From: DSVZ01 sp964568145
Lineage (GTDB): Bacteria; Verrucomicrobiota; Verrucomicrobiia; Limisphaerales; J093
Length of the DNA stretch: 64,000 bases
Assembly (NCBI GenBank): GCA_964568145.1
Contig: CAZMOZ010000024.1
Location: 1-64,000 of the forward strand
Reading direction: 5' to 3'
Positions 39,104 to 47,234 of the stretch are shown piece by piece. The notes under the pieces are model-generated. The model was given only the letters and a program-made list of their open reading frames with translations, was not told the origin of the DNA and made no database searches. Position 1 is the stretch's first letter; each line of letters begins with the position of its first letter. The position numbers were made by a program, and so were the translations under genes.

Positions 39104-39562
39104 ATGCCCGCCGACCCCAAAGCTCTGACCGCGGAGTTCCTCCGGCTCCTCGGCTTCCCCGACCTCACCATCGAAGAGCACGCCGACGAGGAGGGCGTGA
39201 CGCTCGCCATCCAGGGCGAGGACGCCGCGCGCCTGATCGGCCGCCAGGGCCAGACGCTCGCCGAGCTCCAATACCTGATCAACCGCATGATCTACCAGGC
39301 CGACCCGGCCGCGCCGAAGGTGAGCCTGGACGTGGCCAATTACCGCAGCGCCGCCCGCGAAGCCCTCGTGGCCAAGGCGCGCGCCGCCGCCGAAAAGGTG
39401 CGTCGCTGGGGCGACATCCTGGAACTGGAGCCCATGAACGCCTACGACCGCTACGTCGTCCACCAGACGCTCAAGGACGATCCCGAGGTCGAGACCCACA
39501 GCGTGCCCGTGGACGGCAGCACCAAAAAGGTCATTGTGCTCCGGCCGCGGCGCGCGGCCTGA
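39104..39562 (+). CDS. khpB: KH-R3H RNA-binding protein KhpB/Jag
   Basis: 152 aa. A KH domain (GEDAARLIGRQGQTLAELQY) is followed by an R3H-type domain (LELEPMNAYDRYVVHQTL, THSVPVDGSTKKVIV). The N-terminal Jag_N domain found in Firmicutes is absent, as in many Gram-negatives. It binds RNA and in other bacteria influences cell division and envelope growth. It is the last gene of the operon; mnmE, which often follows, is replaced here by a terminator and the defense island. Confidence 0.92.
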   Translation: MPADPKALTAEFLRLLGFPDLTIEEHADEEGVTLAIQGEDAARLIGRQGQTLAELQYLINRMIYQADPAAPKVSLDVANYRSAAREALVAKARAAAEKVRRWGDILELEPMNAYDRYVVHQTLKDDPEVETHSVPVDGSTKKVIVLRPRRAA

Positions 39563-39598
39563 GAAACGAGTTTGGGGAACGCGCCCGCCTCGGTCGTG

Positions 39599-39621
39599 GC
39601 CGGACGCGCCGCGCGTCCGGC
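39599..39621 (+). terminator. Terminator of the rpmH-khpB operon
   Basis: A perfect 10-bp stem, GCCGGACGCG/CGCGTCCGGC, with a 3-nt loop, followed by TTCGTTG, lies 36 bp after the khpB stop. Confidence 0.75.
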
Positions 39622-39668
39622 TTCGTTGAAACTCCGCCGCGCTTCCCCCCGATTCGAAGGAATACCTT

Positions 39669-40259
39669 TCAAAGACGCGAAGGCACGCCTGACTTAAAGC
39701 CGGCAAGAAGGAACTTCGCGGAGCTTTCGCGCCGGGTGAGGCAGTTGCAGCGGATTCTTTCCTTTCGCGTGGCTTGGCGTGTTTGGTGGCCAGTACCGGT
39801 TTCCAAGTTCAAGACCCCGCTCTCCAGCGCGCGCCGCAGCCGCGCCACGAGTCGTGCTTCCCGCCGACGCGCCAGTTCATGTTCCCAGATGCGGAGCACC
39901 CGCCAGCCGGCGCGCCGCAACGCCCGGTTCACCGCCCGGTCGCGGGTCCGATTGCCCTCGATTTTCCGCCGCCACCACGCCGCCCGGTGCGCCGGCCACG
40001 TCGCGTGTTTGGGACAGCCGTGCCAGAAACAGCCGTCCACGAACACCGCCAGTTGCAGCTTGGGGAACACGAAATCAGGCCGGACGCGGAAACTTCGGCC
40101 TCCGGCCTTCGCGCTTCGGACTTCCCATTGCTTCCGCCAGCCCGTGATGCCGTGCCGCCGGAACAACCTTGCCAGCGCCGCTTCCGTGTCCCGGTTCCCC
40201 CGCGAACGGATGCGCGCCATCACCTCCGACCGTTTGGCTTGGGTGAAAACGTCAGGCAT
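39669..40259 (-). CDS. vsr: Very short patch repair endonuclease
   Basis: 196 aa from ATG 40259. Family motifs are intact: RSEVMARIRSRGNRDTE at the N-terminus, the catalytic region RVRPDFVFPKLQLAVFVDGC with FWHGCP (Zn ligands and catalytic Asp), WWRRKIEGNRTRD and the WRVLRIWEHEL strand. Vsr nicks T:G mismatches that arise by deamination of 5-methylcytosine, which fits the cytosine methyltransferase encoded 8 kb away in the same island. The last 45 residues go beyond the usual end and may derive from repeat-like sequence. Confidence 0.93.
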   Translation of the reverse strand: MPDVFTQAKRSEVMARIRSRGNRDTEAALARLFRRHGITGWRKQWEVRSAKAGGRSFRVRPDFVFPKLQLAVFVDGCFWHGCPKHATWPAHRAAWWRRKIEGNRTRDRAVNRALRRAGWRVLRIWEHELARRREARLVARLRRALESGVLNLETGTGHQTRQATRKERIRCNCLTRRESSAKFLLAGFKSGVPSRL

Positions 40260-40308
40260 GGTCAACTTCGAGATGCCCGAAGCACACTCAACGGTCTGAA
40301 GGCCACCC

Positions 40309-42369
40309 CTATCCCTGCGCCGCGATGGCGAACATCTCCACCAGCGCGCGAATTTTCTTCAAGCCCAGCCCCGGCCGCTGCCGCAACTGCTCCCACGTCA
40401 GCACCGCGTAGGAGGACACCATGTCCCGCCGGCGCGTGCGCACCCACTCGCGCCCCGTGAATGCCTCCAAGCCTTCGATGGTGCGGGCGTCCCCCAGGAA
40501 CTTGGGCCGGAGTTGTTCCCAGGTCGCTGCCAGCGCCTCCTCTTCGGAACGGGGTGCAATGAACGGCGCCGCCGCCAGTTCCGCCTGCCAGTCGCCCGGC
40601 AGCGCGATCTCCTTTTGCCGAAACGCCTCCCAGCACTCCGCCTTCTTCGACGCCTCCCCCACGTTGCCCTGCTGGTGGTTGAGATGTTCCCACGCTTCCT
40701 TGCAGACCGTTTTCAATGCCTCGCACAACGCCGGCGACAGCCGCTGCTCCGTCCAGATGCGGTTCAAATCAATCCGCCGCCCGGACTTCTCCGCCAGCCA
40801 CGCCACCGCGTAGGCCACGCTGTTGGCCCGGTAGCCTTCCAGGTCCAGCGTGTCGAACAGCTTCTCCGCCGTGTGCCACAGAATCGCCCTGGCCACGGCG
40901 TGCCGGAAATAGTCCAGATTCACCTCCGGCTCGCCCTCGTCCTCCATGCGCTCGGCGAAGCGGACAAAGTTCTTCTCCGCGCCAAAGCACACCCAGTGCG
41001 GCAGCCCCAGCCAAGCGTGCTCGTATTTGGCGAGGTCGGTCTTGGTGAACTTCTGGTGCTTGGGATTCTGGACCTCCCACTCCCGCCGCCGGGCCGGCGT
41101 GCCCTGGCGCGCCTTGTCATCCAGATAGGAACCGCGCGCCCGTTCGTAATACCAGTGCGTCCCGCGCGCCAGCCCGCCCACCGCCGGCGCCCAGACGCTC
41201 CGGGACAACTGCTCCAACTGATGATGAAACGGCCCGTTGGCCGCCAGGTCGGCCGCGTTGACCTTGTTCTGGCTGTTGGCGAAGCGGGCAATCAGCGGCA
41301 CCAACTCACCGATCCGCTCCGGCTCGTTCAGCACCGTCAACTTGACCTGCACCACGACTTCACCCACGTCCAACCGCTCCTTCTTCTGCGCGTGGTAAAT
41401 GCTGGCCGTGGTCTGCCCGCCGTTGACGATTTGGAAGTCCCGCGCCCACGCCAGCCCGATCTGGCCATCCCGGCGCTTCTCCAGTCGCACCTCCGCCGCG
41501 GTGCAGCACAGCCCGTTGTTGTAGGCCAGGAAGCGGTGTGGTTCCTCGCGCAGCGTCTGCTGGAGACCCTTGTTCACCTTGCCCTTCACCTGCAGGAACG
41601 CCCGGACGTTCCGCTCCAGCAGCCGTTGCCCATGCTCGCCGTAGATGCGCGCCAGCGTCTTGCCGGGCATGAACGCCAGATAGGTTTGATACTCTCTCGA
41701 ATTCTCCATCCCGGCCAGGCAGGGAATGGCCCCGCCGAAATCGCGCTCGAAATCCAGCTCGATCACCTCGCGCTGGCCAACGCGAAGCTGGCTGAGCTTC
41801 TTCAAGTCCCAGAGGACGTAGCGCAGCTCCAGCCCGGCCAGCTATTCCTCCTCGATGTCCTCGGCGCGCGCCACCCCGTCGGTGAGGTAGAACAGCCGGA
41901 CCGTGGTCAGCGCGTCCCTGGCCTCGTGGATGGCGCGCGCGATTTCGAAAGCATCATTCCGACTGCCCCCGGCCTGAGTGTGAAAACCCTCGCGTGCCCG
42001 GCGCAGAAAGCCCAGGAGCAGCTTGAACTGTTTTCGGGTCTCGGTGACCCCGACCTTTTGCACGCCCGGCGCGCCGTGGTAAAGCGTGACGAACAAGTCC
42101 AGCGTCGCGCCATCGCCGGACAACGCCCACGCATTCAGCTTCGCGGCCGGCCAGCGACCGCGACTCTCGGCTCGGAATGGCCGATCCGGCAGAACGTCGG
42201 CGTTGTCCGCCTCATTGTGGCCGGCCAGTTCCTCGAGACACCATTCGGTGAAGCCGCGCTCCAGTTCATCGGCGGGTGCGTTCTCGGCGCAGCGCAACCG
42301 CACCTCCTCCCGCACGTCCTGCGCGAACTGTTCGAGCGGGCTTAAGGGAGCAGTGTTCTCTTCAGGCAT
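40309..42369 (-). pseudogene. AIPR-family phage-resistance protein, interrupted by one in-frame TAG
   Basis: The frame from ATG 42369 gives 175 aa, then TAG at 41842-41844, then continues in the same frame to 40309. Ignoring the stop, one protein of about 686 aa results, colinear with AIPR (abortive infection phage resistance) proteins: KLNAWALSGDGATLDLFVTL and VRLFYLTDG before the stop; LELRYVLWDL, IPCLAGMENSREYQTYLAFM, LLERNVRAFLQVKGKVNKG and FQIVNGGQTTASIYHA after it. The last 65 residues match the end of HerA encoded upstream. The two halves could also be separate polypeptides, since a TTG at 41805 follows the stop. AIPR proteins are thought to act in abortive defense; the biochemistry is not established here. 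Confidence 0.8.
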
Positions 42370-42435
42370 GGTGAACCTCCATCAACGTTGGTGGGGCAGA
42401 CTTTCGTGTCGGACGATGTGCCGGGCGTCCGGTTC

Positions 42436-42774
42436 GTAGCGCAGGTTTCCAACCTGCTGTATCGCTGGCTTCCAGCCGGCCGGCCGTCGAAAGGCAGACG
42501 AGCTTGGAACATTCGGAGCGTGCAGTCGGTCCGGAGGCTCTGCGGATTGGAAATCCGCGATACGGCAGACTGGAAGTCTGCGCTACGACCGGCGGCGCTG
42601 CGGCCTGCGGCGGCCACTGCCACCGTAGCGCAGGTTTCCAACCTGCTGTATCGCCGGCTTCCAGCCGGCCGGCCGTCGAAAGGCAGACGCGCTTGGAACA
42701 TTCGAAGCGTGCAGTCGGTCCGCAAGCTCTGCGGATTGGAAATCCGCGATACAGCAGACTGGAATCTGCGCTAC
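42436..42774. repeat. Two direct copies of the GTAGCG-CGCTAC element
   Basis: Copies at 42436-42586 and 42625-42774 are nearly identical over 150 bp and separated by 38 bp. Each begins GTAGCGCAGGTTTCCAACCT and ends in the inverted counterpart CAGACTGGAAGTCTGCGCTA. Internal hairpins are TTCCAGCCGGCCGG-like and GCGGATTGGAAATCCGC. They fill the gap between the AIPR and HerA genes. Confidence 0.9.
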
Positions 42775-42787
42775 CCGGTTGACCATG

Positions 42788-44896
42788 TCAGTCATCGCGT
42801 CCTTGGAGCGCCGCCTCCAGCAGGCCAAGGAGGCCCTCCCGCTTCGCGGTGCTCAGACCCGCGCCCTTCAGCTTGTCCCAGGAAAGCCTGGCGTAATCGC
42901 TGACCTTCTCCTTGCGCCGCGAGCGGTCCCACTCATGGCCGGTTGCCGCCTCCAGCTCGCCCAGCGGCCGATCGTCTTTGATGAACTTCTGGCGCACCTC
43001 TTCCCAGCGATCTGGCATCGCGCCACGCCACCCGGAGGAGGGGAGCACAGGCGACTCGCCTGTTCCGTCCGGCGACCCGCCGGACGGCACGGCCCCGGCG
43101 TGCCGAGCCGATGAGGATGGTTTGTTCCCGGATTGGCCTCCGGTCTTTCCGGTCGGCGGGTCGCCGACCGGGGCGGGCGGGTCGCCCGCGCTACCCATTC
43201 CGCGGCCGCCCTTCTTCCCCTTGGGCCGCCGTTCGGGCAACGCGGCCAACCGGTCCAGTCGCTCCGCCACCCGCGCCCGCACCGGCGCATCCTTGTCCGG
43301 CTTCCACTTGGCCGCCTGCTCCAGAAAATTCTCGTCGCCCAGGTCCGTGTAGATCAGGTCCTCGTCCATCTTGATCCGCACCAGCAGCGGGAACCGCACC
43401 GCCTGTCCGCTAATGATCCCCTGACCCGGCCCGAAGCCCGGCAGCATCCGCGCGTCCTGGTCGCTCAGGTTCTCCATGATCTGCTTCACGAAATTTTGGT
43501 CGCGCGGGTTCACCAGCCGGAGAATCAGGAACGAGTTGCACTGCGAGAGAATCGTCTCGTCCACCCGGCTGGGCCTCTGGCTGATCAGCATCAAGCCCGT
43601 GCCAAACTTGCGGCCCTCCGTGATGAGCTTGCGGATCGTCTCCAGCGACGGCACGTCCGCCGTGCCCTCGCGCGACGACGGGATGAACGTGTGCGCCTCC
43701 TCGATCACCGCGAGGAAGGGCGGAATCCGGTTCGACAGGTTGGCGCGGTGCTCGTAAAGCGCTTCCAGCAGAATCGAGGCGATGGTCGTCTGCGTCATAT
43801 GGTCGTAGCCGCCGAGGTAGAGGATGGAAACGGTCTTGGGCGCAACGATGCCCTCCGGGCGGCCCTGCGGATCGGGCATTTGATCAAACTGAAGCTGCTT
43901 CAACCGCTGCCGCATCCGCTCGTTGGTCAGCTCCATCCGCTCCAGCCGCGTCTCCACCACGCCCAGTTGGCGGCGGCAGACCGACAACGTCGGCAGCTTG
44001 CGCTTGTCACCGGCCTGGCCGGCTTTCTTCGCCAAGGAATCGCGCAGCCGCTTGATGTAGCGCAGCACCGACTCGCCCTCCACGGGATCCACCTCCGACA
44101 ATGACTCACCCAGCACTTCCCGCTGCGGCTCGCTTAGTCCCTCCGTCATCTTGTTGATGAGGATTTCCACGATGTGCCGGTTCTGCTCCGTCATCGCGAT
44201 GTGCGGATACAGCAGCCGCACGGTCGTGCCGGCAAAAACCTCGCGCTTCTGCCACAGCCCGAGGTAGTCCCCGTGCGGGTCCAGGATCAAGAGCGGGTAG
44301 CCCCGGTCAATCAGCTCCCGCAGAATCCGCCGGGCCGCCACCGTCTTGCCGCCGCCGGTCATCGCCAGAATGGCGATGTGCCGGGCCACCACGCGGTCGG
44401 CCGAAATGGCGATGTCCACGTCCCCCCGAGCGATGAGCGTGCCGATGTGCAGGGGCGTATGGCCGGGAATCCCACCCGCCAGCAGTTCCTTGATGGCCGC
44501 CGCCGGGGGATACAGCACCTCCGCCGCTGGCTGCACCGGATACGTCAGCGGATGGAGGTTCTTGAAACCGCCGTCCGCCGGCGTCCAGCCCAGAATCAGC
44601 ACGCCCGCCTCCAACTGGTCCCGGCTGTTCGAGAGGATCGTGTCCTGCAACGACAGCCCCTCGTTCGACAATTCCTGCGCGGCCTCGTAAGGGAAGAACG
44701 GGTTGTAGCGGTTGATGCTGACCACCCGGCCCCAGACGTAAATCCCCTGCGTCCCGGCCCGCGCCTCGTCAGGCACCTCCATCCGCACCGCTACGAGGTC
44801 GCCCACACGCGAGTTGAAGCCACCCGTGTTGAAACCGAACTGAAACTCTCGACTCCACAGCACCAGCCCGACTCGTGGCCATCGTTCAAGCGGCAT
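42788..44896 (-). CDS. HerA-type ATPase of the defense island
   Basis: 702 aa. An N-terminal HAS-barrel-like domain (to about 150) precedes the HerA/FtsK-like ATPase: Walker A AMTGGGKTVAARR (about 178-187), Walker B LAVIEEAHTFIP (about 397) and the arginine-finger region SQRPSRVDETILSQCN. HerA forms hexamers that move or pump DNA and partners nucleases such as NurA, SIR2 or DUF4297 in defense. Residues 567-620 are a low-complexity linker encoded by repeat DNA (GDPPAPVGDPPTG, GTGESPVLPSSG). The final 65 residues are homologous to the end of the neighbouring AIPR protein. It is divergent from the XRE gene with shared operators. Confidence 0.88.
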   Translation of the reverse strand: MPLERWPRVGLVLWSREFQFGFNTGGFNSRVGDLVAVRMEVPDEARAGTQGIYVWGRVVSINRYNPFFPYEAAQELSNEGLSLQDTILSNSRDQLEAGVLILGWTPADGGFKNLHPLTYPVQPAAEVLYPPAAAIKELLAGGIPGHTPLHIGTLIARGDVDIAISADRVVARHIAILAMTGGGKTVAARRILRELIDRGYPLLILDPHGDYLGLWQKREVFAGTTVRLLYPHIAMTEQNRHIVEILINKMTEGLSEPQREVLGESLSEVDPVEGESVLRYIKRLRDSLAKKAGQAGDKRKLPTLSVCRRQLGVVETRLERMELTNERMRQRLKQLQFDQMPDPQGRPEGIVAPKTVSILYLGGYDHMTQTTIASILLEALYEHRANLSNRIPPFLAVIEEAHTFIPSSREGTADVPSLETIRKLITEGRKFGTGLMLISQRPSRVDETILSQCNSFLILRLVNPRDQNFVKQIMENLSDQDARMLPGFGPGQGIISGQAVRFPLLVRIKMDEDLIYTDLGDENFLEQAAKWKPDKDAPVRARVAERLDRLAALPERRPKGKKGGRGMGSAGDPPAPVGDPPTGKTGGQSGNKPSSSARHAGAVPSGGSPDGTGESPVLPSSGWRGAMPDRWEEVRQKFIKDDRPLGELEAATGHEWDRSRRKEKVSDYARLSWDKLKGAGLSTAKREGLLGLLEAALQGRDD
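43035..43194. repeat. GTAGCG-type repeat read in frame inside herA
   Basis: On the minus strand it begins GTAGCGCGGGCGACCCGCCC and contains GGTCGGCGACCCGCCGACC, GTCCGGCGGGTCGCCGGAC and AGGCGAGTCGCCT hairpins. All are translated without a stop as the linker before the C-terminal domain. Confidence 0.7.
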
Positions 44897-44902
44897 AAGC
44901 GA

Positions 44903-44919
44903 TGTGCTAAACTAGCACA
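44903..44919. promoter_or_regulatory. Operator palindrome 1 between herA and the XRE gene
   Basis: TGTGCTAAACTAGCACA is a perfect 7-bp dyad around AAC, 7 bp upstream of the herA start and 35 bp upstream of the regulator start. Its close match at 44991-45007 supports a shared binding site for the XRE protein. Confidence 0.7.
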
Positions 44920-44954
44920 CTTCCGGCGGCGCAGTCACGTAAAGTGGCTGAAAA

Positions 44955-45197
44955 ATGCCGCGAAAACAACGAGTCAACCTGGTCGGTGAACGTGTTAAAA
45001 TAGCACGTCAGCGTCGCAACCCGCCGCTCACGCAGGACGACCTTTCGGGCCAGCTCGCCGCCTACGGCATCCAACTAGATCGCATCGCCATCTCCCGAAT
45101 CGAAGGCGGCAGCCGTTACGTGACGGATACGGAGGTGCGGGCCTTTTCCAAGGTTCTCGCCGTTTCGCCGGCGTGGCTCCTCGGCATGGAGAAGTAG
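44955..45197 (+). CDS. XRE-family HTH regulator of the defense island
   Basis: 80 aa, essentially one helix-turn-helix domain: VGERVKIARQRRNPPLTQDDLSGQLAAYGIQLDRIAISRIEGGSR, then VRAFSKVLAVSPAWLLG. It lies 3 nt before the nuclease-helicase gene and divergent to herA. Two matching palindromes, one in the intergenic space and one inside its own codons 13-18, suggest that it represses both arms of the island (inference from position and symmetry). Confidence 0.85.
   Translation: MPRKQRVNLVGERVKIARQRRNPPLTQDDLSGQLAAYGIQLDRIAISRIEGGSRYVTDTEVRAFSKVLAVSPAWLLGMEK
44991..45007. promoter_or_regulatory. Operator palindrome 2 inside the XRE coding sequence
   Basis: CGTGTTAAAATAGCACG keeps the half-site TAGCAC and the mirrored GTGTTA of palindrome 1 (one base different). 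The centres are 88 bp apart, about eight helical turns, which would permit looping. Confidence 0.6.
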
Positions 45198-45200
45198 GCC

Positions 45201-47234
45201 ATGCCAGCCTTCTACCGGGCAACCGTTGCTGGTTTTCTGGACGCCGACCCGGCGGCAGTGATCGGTGAGTTGAACCTGCAAAGCCGGCACGCCGTTTCCA
45301 GCCTCCGCCTCACGACCGTTATTTCCTGGGAGCGGACAGTCGCGGTGCTGCGGGCAGCACTGCACGAGGTAACTGCGAAATTGCCAGCGGCGGTTGAGTG
45401 GGGCGTGCTACTGGAATACGAGGTGCCACGGCGGGATTGCCGGATTGACTGCGTGCTCCTCGCCGGCCAGTTGATAATCGTCCTGGAGTTCAAGACCGGC
45501 ACACCGGAGAGCCGTTCGGCGGCGAAGCGGCAGGTCGAGCACTATGCAATTGAGCTTCGCGATTTTCACCAGGAGAGCCGGAACAAGCCTATTGTGCCAA
45601 TTGCAGTGCTTGCCGCAGGGGTCGAATTCCTGCCCAACCTCGCTCAAGAACTGCCCGACCCTGTTCGTCCGGTTCAAGTCACCGGAGACACCATGCTCTC
45701 CACAGCGTTGCTCCAGGTCACGCAAGCACACGCCGTTGACGTGGCCAGCGGCCAGATCGGGTTGGCGGCATGGGATGGCTCTGCGTATGCGCCGATTCCG
45801 AACATCGTGGAAGCCGCCCAGATGCTCTTCGCCCATCAAAGCGTGCGCGAGATTTCCCATGCCCACACGGAAGCCTTCAATCTGACCAAGACCACGGACG
45901 TTTTGGTCGAGGCGGTTCGGCGCGCGCAGCGAGAACGGCGCAAGCTCGTCTGTTTCGTGACGGGCGTTCCCGGGGCGGGCAAGACCTTGGCAGGCCTCAA
46001 CGCGGTCCACAGCCCGGATTTAGTCCGCGACGGGCGACCTGCGGGCGCGTTCCTCTCCGGCAACGGGCCGCTGGTCAAGGTAGTCACTGAGGCGCTGGCG
46101 CAGGACCATCATCGTCGGACGGGGGACAGCTTGGCCGAGTCTCGGCGTCGGATTCGGACGTTCATCCAAAGTGTCCAAAGCTTCCTGAAAGAATACCGGC
46201 CCGCGGATCGTTTGCCGCCGGAGCGAGTGGTGGTTTTCGATGAAGCCCAGCGGGCCTGGGACGCCGTGAAAGTCCGCAAGGAACTGCTTCGCCGTGCCAC
46301 ATCCGAGGAGCGCGGCCTGCTTGACTCGGCCAATTCCGAGCCAGCGCTCATGCTGAGCATCATGGACCGGCTTCCTGACTGGGCGGTCATCGTCGCGCTG
46401 GTTGGCGGCGGGCAGGAAATCCACGATGGCGAGGCAGGCTTGGCGGAGTGGGGCCGAGCGGTGCGCGAACAGTATCCGCACTGGGAGGTTGTGGCATCGC
46501 CAGAAGCCTTGGAGGGCGGCTCCAGTGTCGCAGGCAGTCGGCTCTTTTCCAGCAGTGGCTTTGGCCCTGTCACGGTCCGCCGGGAAGCCCACCTGCACCT
46601 GCCGGTGGCAGTCCGGTCGTTCCGGGCGCAAGCCGTGGCTGACTGGGTCAACGCCGTTGTGAATGGCAATGCACAGGAAGCAGCCCGCGTTGCCGGGCAG
46701 GTTACCAGCTTCCCAATCAGGCTCACGCGCTCCGTGGACGAAGCCCGCCGCTGGTTACGCCAACAAACGCGCGGCTTCAGGCGGTGCGGTTTGCTGGCGA
46801 GTTCTGGTGCATTGCGACTGCGAGCGCATGGAATCGAAGTCTCGTCTGGGTTCCGTGACGGCTTTCCGTTCGAGGAATGGTTTCTAGCCGGGCCGGATGA
46901 TGTCCGCTCGTCGAACCGGCTGGAGGTCGCGCTGACCGAGTTCGAATGCCAGGGGCTGGAACTCGATTGGGTTGGCGTCTGCTGGGGATCTGATTTTGCC
47001 TGGGACCAGGATGGGTGGCGGTTCCGTCAGTTCAAAGGGACTTCCTGGCAGTCCGTGCAAAAGGCTGCGACGCGCGAGTTCATTCGCAACAAATACCGAG
47101 TTCTCCTGACACGGGCGCGGGAGGGCCTCGTCATCTGGGTTCCCGAAGGAAGCGTCGAAGATGAAACCCGCCCGCCTGCATGGTTCGATTTGACTGCCGA
47201 TTTCCTGGCACGGTCTGGCGCTGCGGCACTTTGA
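45201..47234 (+). CDS. DUF2075 (Schlafen-like) helicase with N-terminal PD-(D/E)XK-like nuclease
   Basis: 677 aa. Residues 1-200 contain a nuclease-like core: D81 in CRIDCVLL, then the E-x-K pair in IIVLEFKTG and a following QVEHYAIELRDFH helix, as in restriction-endonuclease folds. Residues 230-660 are a DUF2075 P-loop domain: Walker A GVPGAGKTLAG (about 256), Walker B VVVFDEAQRAWD (about 344), VALVGGGQEIHDGE and the superfamily-1-like RNKYRVLLTRAREGLVIWVP at the end. It could be the restriction effector paired with the methyltransferase. Its base composition is less GC-rich than the flanks. Its 3' end overlaps the methyltransferase gene by 104 bp, tail to tail. Confidence 0.82.
   Translation: MPAFYRATVAGFLDADPAAVIGELNLQSRHAVSSLRLTTVISWERTVAVLRAALHEVTAKLPAAVEWGVLLEYEVPRRDCRIDCVLLAGQLIIVLEFKTGTPESRSAAKRQVEHYAIELRDFHQESRNKPIVPIAVLAAGVEFLPNLAQELPDPVRPVQVTGDTMLSTALLQVTQAHAVDVASGQIGLAAWDGSAYAPIPNIVEAAQMLFAHQSVREISHAHTEAFNLTKTTDVLVEAVRRAQRERRKLVCFVTGVPGAGKTLAGLNAVHSPDLVRDGRPAGAFLSGNGPLVKVVTEALAQDHHRRTGDSLAESRRRIRTFIQSVQSFLKEYRPADRLPPERVVVFDEAQRAWDAVKVRKELLRRATSEERGLLDSANSEPALMLSIMDRLPDWAVIVALVGGGQEIHDGEAGLAEWGRAVREQYPHWEVVASPEALEGGSSVAGSRLFSSSGFGPVTVRREAHLHLPVAVRSFRAQAVADWVNAVVNGNAQEAARVAGQVTSFPIRLTRSVDEARRWLRQQTRGFRRCGLLASSGALRLRAHGIEVSSGFRDGFPFEEWFLAGPDDVRSSNRLEVALTEFECQGLELDWVGVCWGSDFAWDQDGWRFRQFKGTSWQSVQKAATREFIRNKYRVLLTRAREGLVIWVPEGSVEDETRPPAWFDLTADFLARSGAAAL

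Noticed and set aside
42436..42774. CRISPR array
   Set aside because: Only two 150-bp copies with one 38-bp spacer, internal hairpins, and the same family elsewhere; no cas genes.
44955..47234. Toxin-antitoxin pair formed by the XRE gene and the gene after it
   Set aside because: The second protein is 677 aa with nuclease and helicase domains, far from a typical small toxin.
47131..47234. Frameshift or misassembly at the overlap of the methyltransferase and helicase genes
   Set aside because: Both proteins are complete in their motifs; the overlap is only their 3' tails.
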